64,000 nucleotides of DNA from Amoebidium appalachense. Lineage: Eukaryota > Ichthyosporea. The notes under the pieces are model-generated. The model ran no database searches, was not told where the DNA came from, and worked only from the letters and a program-made list of their open reading frames with translations. Location: NCBI GenBank assembly GCA_963693365.1, contig CAVNZM010000007.1:9610001-9674000 (forward strand), given 5' to 3'. The translations under genes and the position numbers were made by a program. Every line of letters starts with the position of its first letter. Positions within the stretch are counted from its first letter, which is position 1. Shown here in pieces: positions 12,349 through 28,794 of this stretch.

Positions 12349-12365
12349 CCCCCTCGTGCACGATA
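10780..12365. repeat. low-complexity G-rich and C-rich block
   Basis: G runs with GGA/GGGGA variants (10788-10855), (CCT)n (10880-10985), C-rich DNA to 11330, G-rich DNA at 11455-11590 and 11935-12130, then a C run joined to (CA)n at 12245-12345. Long open frames here encode only Pro/Gly/Ser-type runs and are not genes. Short unique islands (11340-11440, 11600-11850) show no coding signal. Confidence 0.8.
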
Positions 12366-13406
12366 GATCTTAACATCAACAACCACGACCGTATCCTGCA
12401 GGTGGGTTGACAGATTCTCAACTCTCGCCCCCCACCTCCCAATCCCCCCCTCCCCTCCCTGTTCCCGACAGGCAAGCATTTGTAAACTCTCCCTTCCCCG
12501 ACCCACCTCAATCTGCACGCCGTAGTACTATTATTTCCCTCCCTTGCCTCTCCCCGCCTTCTCTTCCACCCCCCTCCTCCCCTCCCCCCCTCCCAACCCT
12601 CCTCTCTCTCCCTCCCCCCCCCCCCCCCTCCCCTCCGAGCCCCCCAGGGCAGCCCCCCCACATCCTCCTGGGACTTTGGGAGGTGTACCTCCCATGTAAG
12701 ATTAATTAAAAGAATACATTACTATGCCATGCATTATCTGTTCGTGAATCCGTTGATCAGCGTCAATCGCATCCAATCAACATTCAAATTGATTCAATCA
12801 ACATCCCGGAAACAATTTCTGGTGTGCGCGATTACTGACATCAACAGAAATTTCGAAATTTACATATTTGGCAAGCTCGCAAGTTCTATACATGGAGGTA
12901 GTGCTAAAAATTTACATATTTGGCAAGCTCGCAAGTTCTATACATGGAGGTAGCGCTAAGTATAGGCTAATCCAATCATAATGTCCGACGTCGATACAAC
13001 GTAACACCGAAGTCAAAAATTCACACCACGAATTAACGATATCATATGAGTATGGCTTTCACTCCTGCATCATTTGTAGGCGAGGAGAGGAGGGTTGGGG
13101 TTGGTTGTTGGGGAGAGGGGGGAGAGGGAGGAGGCGGGGGTGCGCAGGAAGGGGAGGGGGGGGATGGTTCAACACCTACAGCAGTTCAGTTTTAGTTTGA
13201 CTTCTTTAAATCTGGCAATTTTTGCCATTGAGCAGAACACACAGTGCCTGCTGTGGAAGAATAACTGAACCTGTACACTGTACACAGTGCATATGCTTTC
13301 ATATCATCAAACATACAGGGTCAAACATATTCATATTCATGCATGTTATCTAATTTTTGCACTAAAATCTCGCTGGCTTATGATACTAACAGCAACCCAC
13401 AAACCT
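12366..13406. other. intergenic spacer downstream of the SdrD-B gene
   Basis: C-rich DNA to about 12660, then AT-richer unique sequence with a 52-base tandem duplication (12856-12959) and a G-rich patch at 13080-13170. No gene seen. The last few hundred bases are probably 3' UTR of the minus-strand gene ending at 13407. Confidence 0.5.
12856..12959. repeat. 52-base tandem duplication, two units
   Basis: Units 12856-12907 and 12908-12959 differ by only about two bases; both contain TTTGGCAAGCTCGCAAG. Non-coding by every other sign. Confidence 0.9.
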
Positions 13407-15879
13407 CTAAGCCGGGATATACTCGTCATATCCCATGTCATATCCAAAGTTAACATTGTTAGCCCTAACCCCGCTAATCACATTCACAATCGTCTTTCCA
13501 TCCGCCACCGCATCATTATCAGCAACAGGCGCAAGCCCGCGGGGCAGACCCGAATTCACTACTTGCACCACATATCTACCGGGGGGGATGGTAGGCACAT
13601 CGTACATTCCATCTGTGTTGGTGCTAACAGTAGTGATCACTTGTCCGGTGGTTGCGCTGAGAACCCGAACCTGAATACCCTTCAGCCCCTCGCTTGGTGG
13701 GGTGTATGTGAGGTCTCCGTTATAGTCGCGGTAAACATATCCACGAATGGAGCATGATTGGTTGGGCTTGGGGGGCGCCGTTGTAGTAACTGGGGCTTGT
13801 GTCGTTGTGGGTGCCGGGGGCCGGATGGTGGTTGTAGGAAGGGGTACGGGGGGGCGGGTGGTGGGGTTGGGGCGTGTTTGCCGCACGTAGCCAAAATTCA
13901 CCTCCACAGCATCTGGGTCCGCAACAGTCAGGGCCACACCCGTGCGGCTGTCGAGCTTGGTGTCGGGATCAACGGTCTGAACAAGAGCGGATGGGAGGGA
14001 GACCTTGCGCACAAGCACAAAGTAGCGACCTAGGGGCAGGTTAGGGAACTCGTAGCTGCCTGCAATGTCTGTGGTTGTGCTCTTCACGGGCCTACGTGTG
14101 TTGCTGGCAAGATAGAGCAGCACGGTCATACCGGGCAGACCCTCACCTTCACCCTCAAATCCGGCCACACCATTCCTGTCCCTGTCCTCGAACACAACAC
14201 CGCTGATGCTCCCGATGGGGGCTGGGGGTGGTTGGGAGGTAGGGGTGCGTGTGGGGTAGACGATGGTGGTGGTGGGCGGCCTCGGGATGATTGTGGTAGT
14301 AGGCTTGGGTGGTAGGGTGGTGGTGGGCTTGGGTGGTGGGGTGGTGGAGATAACTGCCGGGGCATAGCCAAAGTCCAGAGCCTCCACATCGAGCTGGGTG
14401 GGGTTCACATCTGCAGGGGTGCGGTTGTCCAACTGGCCATCCGGGTCCACTACTGCTTGCATGAAGGCTGGGGGCCGAACCACCACCAAGTACTTGCCCA
14501 GGGGCAGATCGGTGAAGGCGTAAAACCCGGTGGCGTCTGTGATTGCGGCTGTCAGTGCTTTGTTTGTAGTGCGATCTACTAGTTGCACCGTCACCCCCTG
14601 CAGACCCTCACCCTCGTCGGGCTCTTTGTTGCTGTCGCGGTCGGCAAACACCGTCCCACTGATACTGCCCAAACGTGTGGGGTCAGGCTTGGGTGTGGTG
14701 GGTTGAGGGTAGGCCGTGGTGGTGGTTGGGGAGGGCACAGGTGTGGTTGTGCGTGCTGGTGTCGTGGTAGTGGTGGTGGTGGTGGTGGTGGTGGTGGTGG
14801 TAGGGCGGGGCTTGGTGGTAGTGAAACCAAAGTCCAACTTCTCCGCGTCGGGTGTTGTGAGAGACACAGCAGCACGTGTACGGCCATCCAGAGTCACATC
14901 AGGCTCCACACTGCGGGTGTAGTCGGGGAATGGCAGGGCCACAGCCACCACATAGGCACCATAGGGCACGCGCTCAAACCGGTAGCTACCGTCAGGCGCA
15001 GAAGCCACACGTGCCAAAACGTTACCATCGGCAGAGAGCAGCGTGACTGTAACGTTACCAAGGCCCTCGCCCATATTAGGAAGGCGGTTGCGATCAACAT
15101 CATCAAAGATGGTGCCGGAAATGTTGCCCAGCCTGAGGGGGCCGGGGGTTGGGGTGGGTGTGGGGCCGTAGGTGGTGGTGGGGGCATCCTTGGGCAGGTA
15201 GCCAAAGTCCGCAAACTTGACCTCACCACGCTTGACTGTGACCTGTTTAGGGACTCATGGCCATTAGCACATGCTTATCCTCACACGGGAAAAGGGAATA
15301 AGGGGAGAGGGGGGAGGGGGGTGGATCGGATGGAGGGAGCACTTGTTTATCGCTCGCAGGAAAATGGAATAGGGGGAGAGGGGGGAAAGGGGGGAGGGGG
15401 GGGGGATGGAGGGAGGGAGGAGGGGAAGCAAGGAGGGGGAGGGGGGTGGGGGTGGGGGAAGAGGGGGGTGGGATCTGGGGCAGGGCAGGATGTGATAACC
15501 GAGGACTCATAAATAGCATAGAAGGAAGGATGGGGGGGGGAGGGGGGAGGGGGTCTAGGGATTAGAGGGAGACCTACCGCAATCTGACCATCAGGGGAGC
15601 CATCAGACTCGTATCTGAGCTGGAGGGCTGATGGTACGGTGGTGGGGACTATCTTGACCAGGTAGCTGCCTGCAGGCACAATGAACGAGTAGCTGCCGTC
15701 AAGCCCGGTCGCGGTGTTTGCCAAAAGGCGCCCAGTGGAGTCGGTCAGCTGTACCGTCACACGGCTAATGCCCTCCCCACTGCTCGGCCGGGCATCGGGT
15801 GTGCGACTGTCGTCATAGACCGTGCCCCGGATAACAACTGTACGGAAAAAGGGCAAAGTGGGGTAAGTTTTTGTGTTTT

Positions 15880-15910
<31 letters not shown>

Positions 15911-16095
15911 GGGAGAGGGGAGGGAGGGAGGGGGAGGGGAGGGGGGGGGGGGGGAGGGGGGGAGGGGGGATAAGGAAGTTACCTTAGTTGCAAGGAAGAT
16001 TGAAAAAGGGTCGGAATGCGGGATCTGCAAACTAAAACTAATTATCTGGTAAAGGTCTGCTGTGGCAATGGCGATGGTGGTGGTGGTGGTTGGGG

Positions 16096-16140
<45 letters not shown>

Positions 16141-18217
16141 GCGGGGGAGGGGAGAAGAGGGGGAGGAAGTTTGCATACCCTGTGTGGAGATGTACTGGAA
16201 GTCCACATCATTCACAGTCTCACGGGGCAGCACCTGCACGGTAGTCTGGCCGTCCAACACTGCGTCAGGCTCGGCATTGGGCGTGAGGGTGCCTGGCACA
16301 TTGGTAACCTTCACAACATACGTGCCTGCACACAGATCTTTGAACTGGTAGCGGCCGTTGGTGTCGATGGTGACGGTGGTGACAGTCTGCCCGGTGGCGT
16401 TGTTGACTAGTTGCACGGCATAGCCAGAGAGACCCTCACCAGGCGCAGCCATGCCATTGCGGTCCTTGTCGTCATAGCACGTGCCTGTGATGTTGCTGAT
16501 GCACACGGGCACACACTTGCCCAGGTTGTTGACAACAAAACCCTCGTCGCAAACCACCGGCACACACAGGGTGCCCGTCTTGTCCACCATCAGGCCCACT
16601 GCGCATGGCATGCAGCCGTTCCGGTTTTCGTTGGGGACACTGCCCGCGGTGCAGTTGCGGCATCCAGCACCCGGGCCCGAGCTGTATTCGTAGTTGGCAC
16701 ACGGCCTGCACATCTGGCCGGCCACACTGCCGCTGCCTGGGGGGCAGTTTTCACAGCTGGTCTGCTTGGCGTTGGGCTGCTGGTTGGCCGTGCAGTTGAG
16801 GCAGCTGCGGCCGTTGGAATACATTTCGGCTGGGCATTGCACGCACAGGTTGCCGTTCTCGGAGTATGTGCCGGGAGGGCATGCCTCGCACGCCGACTGC
16901 TTCTCGTTGGGCATCTGGCCAGCCGTGCAGTTTGCACAGCCAGCCCCCGTGCCGAGAGAGTATGTGCCCAGGGGGCAGGGCACACAGATGTCGCCATCTC
17001 CGCGGTAGAAGGTGCCGGCCGGGCAGGGCGTACACTTGGACTGGTCATCACTGGGCACCATATTGGCCGGGCACCTGTCGCATCGCACACCACCAACCGC
17101 ATACGTCATGGGGGGGCACCGGCCACACATGCCACCATTGTTGGGGTTAATCCAACCAGGTGGGCAGGCTTCGCAGGCAGACTGGTCGGATTTGGGCTGC
17201 TGTCCCGCCGTGCAGTTTGTGCAGGCACCACCGTTTGCATACTGCCACGGTGCGCAGGGCTGGCAAAGGGCCCCAACCTCGGGTGTTGACATGCCCGTGG
17301 GGCAGCGCTCGCACTTGTCGTGGGTTTTAGGATTCGGCTGTGTGTACATGGTGCAGTTGACGCAGCTGCGGCCGTTGGTGATCTGGTTGATGAGGCAGGG
17401 CGCACACTCCTGTTTGGCTGCCGGGTCGGAGAACGTACCTGGAGGGCAGGGTGTGCACACAGTGTTGTCGCCATTGCTCCACTGCCCGGCCGGGCATGGG
17501 GTGCAACTGGCGCCACCAGGTGCCATAATGGTGCCTGGGGCACATGGCTGGCATACGGTGCCGCCCATGGCAGGCACAAGGCCTGGTGGGCAGCGCAAGC
17601 ACCTTTGACCGTCCGTGTTGTACATGCCTGCCATGCACGGCTGGCATGCGAGAACGGCCTTATTGAAATACTGCCCCGGGGTGCACGGGGGCACGGGCTG
17701 ACACCCAACGGCGTTGTTGGCCCAGTAAAGAAGGTCCGGGCATGATGGGGGTGGTGGTGGTGGTGGGGGTGGGGGTGGGGGTGGGGGTGGTGGTGGTGGT
17801 GGTGGTGGTGGTGGTGGTGGTGGTGGTGGTGGTGGTGGCGGGGGTGGCGGCGGAGGTGAATGCTTTTTGAAGAAAACTGTGGGAAATGCATATCGTGAGT
17901 GTGTTCCGTTCGGCATACAGTAGTAGGCACTTTGGATATCTTTTACGTAAATCAGACATTAGCACACTACTAGTAGTCTCCCACTCCTTACTACTGCCCA
18001 AAAGAGCAACCCCGTCCAGATAGCTATGGTATGGCGAGGCTAGAAGCTGCCTATCGTATGATGCCCTAGCAGACAGTTTCAGCTGCAGTGTGTGTGTGTT
18101 ACATAGCTGGAAACAGGCTTGTCACTTACATGCGTCAGCCGCTGGGGTGAATGTGGCCAGGGCGGTCAGCACCGCAAAGGCCAAAACACTGCGGGGCAAG
18201 CCCTTGCGGGGGGCCAT
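13407..18217 (-). CDS. secreted GCC2/GCC3 + SdrD B-domain protein, 4 exons
   Basis: Exons (transcribed order) 18217-18130, 17876-16179, 15837-15578, 15242-13407 give 1293 aa with all phases consistent. Residues 1-29 form a signal peptide (basic start, hydrophobic core, end AADA). A Pro tract of about 35 residues follows, coded by a GGT/GTG triplet array. Then come about 500 residues of Cys-rich repeats (CxPCPPGTxS, NCTAGQxPN) of the GCC2/GCC3 or ephrin-receptor-like type, seen in extracellular proteins. Next are six ~100-residue SdrD B-like (Cna-B-fold) domains, each starting ISGxVFxDRDxNGxxxxGEG, with a Ca-binding-type Asp loop, and ending DFGY or NFGY. Thr/Pro-rich linkers, with a run of about 14 Thr, resemble O-glycosylated stalks. 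No membrane anchor or sorting signal is visible; the end is GYDEYIPA. Family knowledge suggests an extracellular adhesin or wall/matrix protein; the exact role is not known. Confidence 0.9.
17745..17863 (-). repeat. coding triplet array (poly-Pro)
   Basis: GGT/GGGT units on the + strand read as CCA/CCC codons on the minus strand, giving an almost pure Pro run near the mature N-terminus of the secreted protein. In-frame length change would be tolerated. Confidence 0.9.
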
Positions 18218-19213
18218 TCTGGTGGTTGTTTCGAAATGAAGTATGAACCCAAAATAAGTATGCTGACACTAGAGCGCAAATATGCGCACGAGGTAAGAGC
18301 ACGCAAGTGTTGGCGTGCTGGTGCTGTCGTATGCCCTGACACACCGTAAGTTTGCGTGTTTGCTTGTTTGAATGACTGGCATCAGTGGAGGGCAGCTCAG
18401 TTTATATAGCCCTTGTTGAAGTTCTTGGAATGTGCCTAGCTGATCATCCATTGGGGCAGAAGATGCAACCAATCGGATTTCACCGACAGCGTCGATGGCG
18501 CACCTCGCACAGCGCACCTGGCCTCTCTCCCAACAGTTCTCTGGTGGCTTACAACCTATCTACTCTAAAAAGAAAGAAAAATAGGTCTATTATACTTTTC
18601 CATAACTTAAAGGCCATTCTCGTGGGGCCCTCTGTCACAGCACAATATGTACACCTAAAACTCTTACTCTATGCTGCAGCGTCCATTCCAGTCGAGTAAA
18701 TGGGCTGTCTTAGCCAATGAAACACGAAGACCAATCGTTATTGACACAGACACAATAATGGGATTGGCGGGCTAGCTATTCAGGAATGTTGCTCCGTCTG
18801 CAAGACTTGCAAGTGCAACACTTCGCCAACTCAGTATGAGTTAGAGTATGTATCATCCATGCGCCAGAGGAGCATGGATGCCTAAGGTGTGTGTAAAGAA
18901 TATAAATTCTACTCTCTCAGTCACAACAACAGAGCATATCCACAATCAAGTAGTCCTAATCCCCCGGTGCGCAGCTTATTCATTCAGAATAGTTTTATAC
19001 CTCAGGAATGCTGGCTGTCGATCCCCTGCCGCCCTGCGATCGTGCTCTGAGTCCGACAGCCTGCACTGCCGCAGGCTGATGCGGGGCAGTGCTTCCACCG
19101 TATACCGCAAAAAATAGACCGTGTAAACCAGCTAATATAAGGTCCAGTACTTGCACAGCCTTGCACGGCAGTTTTAGAGTAGGCACAGCTATCCGTCAAC
19201 CACGAAACAAAAC
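18218..19213. other. divergent promoter region between SdrD-B and MEA1 genes
   Basis: About 1 kb of unique, moderately AT-rich sequence without long microsatellites, unlike its surroundings. It separates two divergently transcribed genes and should hold both promoters. Apart from the minus-strand TATA box no motif stands out, and no additional gene is supported. Confidence 0.6.
18401..18408 (-). promoter_or_regulatory. TATA box for the SdrD-B gene
   Basis: TATATAAA on the minus strand about 185 bases upstream of the ATG at 18217, which would give a 5' UTR of about 150 bases. Position and sequence are the only evidence. Confidence 0.5.
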
Positions 19214-23230
<4,017 letters not shown>

Positions 23231-23690
23231 GAAACTTGGGCTCTGCGCATGACTTGCACCCCATCTCTTTGAGAATGGGACCTTGTTACTTGTCGCTCAC
23301 TTTTGTGCACTTTTTGTGCATATCGACATCAGGCTACATCTGTGTTGTGTTTATCGATTAGTACTTGCCACATTCCACAAAATCTGAGCCCCCCCTCCCC
23401 CTCCCCCCTCCCCCCTCTCCCCTTTTTTTCATACCTTCACCCTCCCTGCTTATGATTTTCAATACCAATCAATGCCACACGACAAGCTTGCAAGAAAACA
23501 TGGAGCCTCGTGCAGACGATGCCTCGATCGAGCTCGTGCACACATACTACCCATACAGTCAGTCCGTAGTATTAAACATCCGGTGTCGGCCATGCACCCA
23601 CCCAGTCACATATTTCGCGAAATCCGATTTTTTGGCCCACACTTCTTGATTTGCACGGGCAATCGTGACACTGTGTGTCGTGTGTTCGTT
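23231..23690. other. unique intergenic stretch, nothing recognised
   Basis: Mostly unique sequence; short open frames only, without splice or family support. Confidence 0.4.
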
Positions 23691-24221
<531 letters not shown>

Positions 24222-24239
24222 TTCTTTGTGTGAGTCACG

Positions 24240-24774
24240 GTGCATGTGTGTGTGTGTGTGTGTGGCTGTGTAACCGTGTGTGCGTGTGTAATTGTGTGTT
24301 TGTGTGTGCGCCTGTGTGCGTGTGCGTGGGTGTGTGGGTGGGTAGGCGCGTATGTGCACGCGCACGCACGCGCCTGTGTGTGCGTAACTGTGTGTGTGTG
24401 TGTGTGTGTTCGTGTGCAAGTGTGTTTTATTTTAAGTGCGTGCGTCTTGGCAGTGTGTACGTCCCACGTTAACACGGCCACAAACTTGTGTGTACGTATA
24501 CACGCTCACGCGCGCGCGCGTGTGTCGCATGTGTGAATGTGTGTGCGGGCGCGTAGATGTAATACGTGTGTGTCGTGCTGTGTATTTCCAGTGCATGAGT
24601 GAGGGCTTGCGTGGATGTAGGGCGTGCATGGGTAGAGGCATCAGTTGGTAGTCGGGCATTGGGTAGGCAGGTGTGGGTAGTAGATGCAGTGGATGGCTGT
24701 GCCTGCGTCCGTGCATGCGTGCATGCGTGCGTTACACGTGTTACAGTGCGCGCGTGCGCACGTGCGTGCGTGCA

Positions 24775-24830
<56 letters not shown>

Positions 24831-24835
24831 TTCGT
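24240..24835. repeat. degenerate (TG)n and (GCGT)n tract
   Basis: TG-rich DNA grading into a regular GCGT tetranucleotide array at about 24760-24833. It ends about 450 bases before the HSP70 promoter elements. Confidence 0.9.
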
Positions 24836-25287
24836 GACATGTGCACCTGTGCGTGCACGTGGATGCAGCATGCCTATTAGTCAAATGTTATTGTTTAGCT
24901 AGGGGCGGGCGGAACTATTAATCTGTCTAATGTGGGTGGGTTATACTTACCTGCATGCGCACTCGTGTCCAAGCCTCCCTTCACACATGAACGCATTACA
25001 GCTCGGTGTGGGGCAGAGCGTGGGAGGCATCCGGAATGACTAAGAGAGTAGCCTGTGACTGCTTTAGTGGCACCCAGTCGGATTTCACTTCGTGCCCGTA
25101 AAAATATTGTAATGTGCTAGCGAGCTGTGCCATTGGCGCCTTTCAGCAACAAAATATAGGGGACATAGTAGCAATTACATAGTTGACCCAAAGTCCAAGT
25201 GACCAATCAAAAGGCAAACAAACAGCAAATTCCAGGGCGCCAATCGGGATTGTTCCCGAGTTCATATCGACAATCCCGAGTCTTATG

Positions 25288-25300
25288 GAATGTTCGAGAT
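25288..25300 (+). promoter_or_regulatory. heat-shock element
   Basis: GAATGTTCGAGAT has alternating GAA/TTC/GA(A) units spaced by two bases, the HSF trimer site pattern. It lies about 230 bases upstream of the TATA box. Confidence 0.55.
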
Positions 25301-25490
25301 TGAGGGTCGGGATAGAGGTTATACCCAGTTATTCATGATTAAAACTCATAGTTGTGCAGTAAAAAATCATTTCAAATGCTTCTACAACTTAACTTTCCCT
25401 CCCTTTTTAAGGCTGTTATTCGTTTTTTTTCTGGAGGTTGAGAAATAAAGAAAGCTAACGAAGGTGATTGGCTCATTTGGCTGACCGGTT

Positions 25491-25498
25491 TGATTGGT
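25491..25498 (-). promoter_or_regulatory. CCAAT box (inverted)
   Basis: GATTGGTC, the reverse complement of a CCAAT element, 25-30 bases before the TATA box; a second ATTGG is at 25467-25471. Confidence 0.4.
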
Positions 25499-25518
25499 CA
25501 GCAGCTGTGGAGCAAAAT

Positions 25519-25526
25519 TATATAAA
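25519..25526 (+). promoter_or_regulatory. TATA box of HSP70
   Basis: TATATAAA about 140 bases upstream of the ATG at 25665, matching the compact TATA-driven promoters typical of inducible HSP70 genes. Confidence 0.7.
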
Positions 25527-25664
25527 GCGCTCTGCTCATCCTGCCTCCCTCCCTTCCAAACTTACAGACATTCGCACACACCACTGCGACTGACAACGCA
25601 AATCCACGCAACGATAACGCTACTACTCACAAGTAGCAGTCAAAACTAGAGACAAGACTACAAC

Positions 25665-27587
25665 ATGGCACCAACAAAGAGCAGCGGGCCGGCTATCGGC
25701 ATTGACCTGGGCACGACCTACTCCTGTGTGGGCGTTTACCAGCACGGCAAGGTGGAGATCATCGCCAACGACCAGGGCAACCGCACGACACCCTCCTATA
25801 TGGCCTTCACCGACACAGAGCGCCTGGTGGGCGAAGCGGCCAAGAACCAAGTGGCCATGAACCCCCACAACACCGTTTTTGACGCTAAGCGGCTTATTGG
25901 GCGGCGCTTCAACGACCCCGAGGTGCAGGGCGACATGAAGCACTTTCCCTTCAAGGTCATTGACAAGGACGGCAAACCCGCGGTGGAGGTCGAGTTCATG
26001 CACGAGCAAAAGACATTCCTGCCGGAGGAGATCAGCGCTATGGTGCTTTCCAAGATGAAGGAGACGGCCGAAGCATACCTGGGCCAGCCCTTAACCAGTG
26101 CCGTCATCACCGTGCCCGCATACTTCAACGATGCCCAGCGGCAGAGCACAAAGGATGCAGGCGCCATTGCCGGTCTCAACGTGCTGCGCATCATCAACGA
26201 GCCCACAGCAGCAGCCATTGCCTACGGGCTGGACAAGAAGGACAAGAAGGAGCGCAACATCCTCATCTTCGACCTGGGTGGTGGCACATTTGACGTCAGC
26301 ATTCTCTCCCTTGACGACGGTGTGTTTGAGGTTAAGGCAACCGCCGGGGACACACATCTGGGCGGTGAGGACTTTGACAACCGCCTTGTGGACCATTTTG
26401 TGGCCGAGTTCAGCCGCAAGCACAAGAAGGACCTCAAGACAAATGCCCGTTCCCTGCGGCGGCTGCGTACTGCCTGTGAGCGGGCCAAGCGCACCCTCTC
26501 GTCATCTGCACAGGCCACCATCGAGGTGGACTCTCTCATGGACGGCATTGACTTATACACCTCCATCACCCGCGCACGGTTCGAGGAGCTGTGTGCAGAT
26601 CTGTTCCGGTCCACCCTCGAGCCCGTGGAGAAGGCCATGCGGGACTCCAAATTCGACAAGGGGTCCATCGACGAGGTGGTTCTTGTGGGTGGGTCGACCC
26701 GCATCCCCAAGATCCAAAAGCTACTGAGTGACTACTTCAACGGCAGAGAGCTCAACCGGTCCATCAACCCAGATGAGGCTGTGGCCTACGGTGCCGCGGT
26801 GCAGGCCGCCATCCTAACAGGCGACACGTCCGGCGACGCCTCCGACCTTCTTCTGCTCGATGTGGCTCCATTGTCGCTGGGCATTGAGACGGCCGGAGGG
26901 GTGATGACACCACTTATCAAGCGCAACACCACCGTGCCCACCAAGCAGACACAGACCTTCACCACGTACACAGACAACCAGCCCGCAGTGACCATCAAGG
27001 TCTACGAGGGTGAACGGGCCATGACCAAAGACAACAACCTGCTAGGCAAGTTCGACCTCACAGACATCCCCCCTGCCCCCCGCGGTGTGCCGCAGATTGA
27101 GGTGACATTTGACGTTGACGCCAATGGAATTCTTAAGGTGACGGCTTGCGACAAGTCTACAGGGCGCAGCAACACCATAACGGTTAAGAACGACAAGGAG
27201 AGACTCACACAGGCCGACATTGAGCGCATGGTGGCGGAGGCTGAAAAGTTCAAGCGGCAGGATGACGAGCAGAGGGAGACGGTGGCTGCTAAAAATAGCC
27301 TTGAGGCATATGCCTTGCAGGTTAAGGCCACGTGCGAAGATGACAAGGTTAAGGGCAAGATCGACGAATCAGAATGCAGCGCTCTGCTAGGCAAGGCAAA
27401 GGAGACACTTGATTGGCTAGAGCACAACCAGACGGCCAGCAAGGACGAGTACGAGCACATGCTCAGTGAGCTGCAGGGTGTGGCCTCACCGCTGATTGCC
27501 AAGATGCACCAATCAAATGGCCCGATGCCTAATGACTTCAAAACCGGCGCCAGCCACCAGGGCCCGACTGTTGAGGAGGTCGACTAA
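25665..27587 (+). CDS. HSP70: cytosolic HSP70 chaperone, intronless
   Basis: 640 aa, the usual length for cytosolic HSP70. It is an ATP-dependent chaperone that binds exposed hydrophobic peptides with J-protein and nucleotide-exchange partners. The N-terminal ATPase domain (about 1-385) carries [28 protein letters not shown] and [14 protein letters not shown] signatures. The linker ([15 protein letters not shown]) leads to the substrate-binding domain and helical lid. The C-terminus PTVEEVD is the cytosolic motif read by TPR co-chaperones such as HOP and CHIP. There is no signal peptide, KDEL or mitochondrial presequence, and no GGMP repeats. Lack of introns contrasts with most neighbours and fits stress-inducible HSP70 genes, which must be expressed when splicing fails. 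The upstream heat-shock element, CCAAT and TATA boxes support heat induction. Confidence 0.99.
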   Translation: MAPTKSSGPAIGIDLGTTYSCVGVYQHGKVEIIANDQGNRTTPSYMAFTDTERLVGEAAKNQVAMNPHNTVFDAKRLIGRRFNDPEVQGDMKHFPFKVIDKDGKPAVEVEFMHEQKTFLPEEISAMVLSKMKETAEAYLGQPLTSAVITVPAYFNDAQRQSTKDAGAIAGLNVLRIINEPTAAAIAYGLDKKDKKERNILIFDLGGGTFDVSILSLDDGVFEVKATAGDTHLGGEDFDNRLVDHFVAEFSRKHKKDLKTNARSLRRLRTACERAKRTLSSSAQATIEVDSLMDGIDLYTSITRARFEELCADLFRSTLEPVEKAMRDSKFDKGSIDEVVLVGGSTRIPKIQKLLSDYFNGRELNRSINPDEAVAYGAAVQAAILTGDTSGDASDLLLLDVAPLSLGIETAGGVMTPLIKRNTTVPTKQTQTFTTYTDNQPAVTIKVYEGERAMTKDNNLLGKFDLTDIPPAPRGVPQIEVTFDVDANGILKVTACDKSTGRSNTITVKNDKERLTQADIERMVAEAEKFKRQDDEQRETVAAKNSLEAYALQVKATCEDDKVKGKIDESECSALLGKAKETLDWLEHNQTASKDEYEHMLSELQGVASPLIAKMHQSNGPMPNDFKTGASHQGPTVEEVD

Positions 27588-28064
27588 GATCATATAAATA
27601 GAACATTACAGTTGTACCGTATGATACTTGGAAATATCATAAGTAGTTACAGATCAGACATAATGTAGTACAGGTGTAAATTATCGTTGCTACGTCATTG
27701 TATGTGTAGTGTAGATATGTATGTAGGTGTGGACTGAGGAAAACTCACACTCCCGCATCGGATATCACAGTCCATACAGTAACGATGTGGCTCAATAGAA
27801 AGTATGTGCACTCTGTGCACAAGATATGTCCTGCTTCTTAATGTTGCCTGCTTGTTTCCAAACCATTCCAAATCCCCCCTTCTCCCCCCCTCCCCCCCCC
27901 CCCCCCTCCCCCCCACCCCACCCCTCAAGGGGAAAAAAAAAAAAAAGAAAAAGAAAAAAAAAGAGGAGAAAAGAGAAAAGAAAAAAAAAAGGGGGGTATT
28001 CATCCTTGTCATGCCAATTTCCCTTTCGCTGCCGCTGAACGGGTAGCCTAAGGTGTGATGGGAA
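27588..28064. other. HSP70 3' flank with C run / A-rich junction
   Basis: Likely 3' UTR, then a C run at 27886-27915 followed by A-rich DNA (27930-27990). No gene seen. Confidence 0.6.
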
Positions 28065-28794
28065 GTGTGTGAGGCGCATGCTGCATGTAATCAACTTGGC
28101 AACTATTGCCTGAGACTTGGTGGTGCGACATATGTAAACCGTAGCACCGTGGCATACTGTGTACAGGGCACTGCAAACACAGACACTGACCGGGTATACG
28201 TACCCACGGGGCGTACGAGCTTCCGGCACACAAATAGCACACACACACCACCGGACACACGTGGGCTTGCACTTGACAGCACCCCCACCCAACCCAAGAC
28301 TGGATAAGCAGAGGGCTATGCCCCCGGGGGCATCACTCTACCCCCAGCCCTTGACAAGTACCCCTGAGCCCGAGACACCCTATTGGCTAACCTGACCCAG
28401 CGTGTATCCGAATTTTTCTTTGAATATATTTGGAAACCCAGTAGTCGGACATTACACCCCGACCCCACAGCCAAACATAAACACACAGCCCACAAAAACA
28501 AACCAGCCACCCATAGGAAACAGCCACACACAAAACCTAGAGCCAAAAAGCCCTCCACCCACACCGTACCGGCCTGCCCTTAGGGCTAGCTGCAGATACA
28601 GTACACCCACCGAAGAACAGAGTGCAACCCCCACCACACCTACAGACACACAGCAGCCACCACCACCCTACACGGCATGGGAAACCACATACTGTAACAC
28701 CCTACCACTCTCAACCCCACAGCACCACCACACCACGTTAGACCCCCGTCAGCAGACATGTGAAAATTCGGACACGGACCCTCCCCATAGCTAA
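28065..28794 (+). other. doubtful Thr/Pro-rich open frames
   Basis: Three stretches look less random than their surroundings. 28065-28307 is an 80-codon open frame with six Cys and Thr/Asn-rich content. 28310-28370 reads AEGYAPGGITLPPALDKYP in the +3 register. 28402-28794 is a 130-codon open frame rich in Thr, Pro and Gln, containing PPPPYTAW. None begins with a convincing ATG, in-frame stops separate them, and no family is recognised. An AATAAA lies at 28943-28948. They could be exons of a small fast-evolving gene, a decayed gene, or chance open frames in CA-rich DNA. Confidence 0.2.

Larger units (their letters stand above)
24836..25664 (+). promoter_or_regulatory. HSP70 promoter and 5' UTR region
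   Basis: Unique sequence free of microsatellites upstream of HSP70. It holds a heat-shock element, CCAAT boxes and a TATA box (listed separately). A 5' UTR of about 110 bases is inferred from the TATA position. Confidence 0.7.

Noticed and set aside
12166-12410. Pro/His/Thr-rich frames at C run plus (CA)n junctions, seen repeatedly
   Set aside because: The same [10 protein letters not shown] pattern appears at every C-run/CA-array junction and is not coding.
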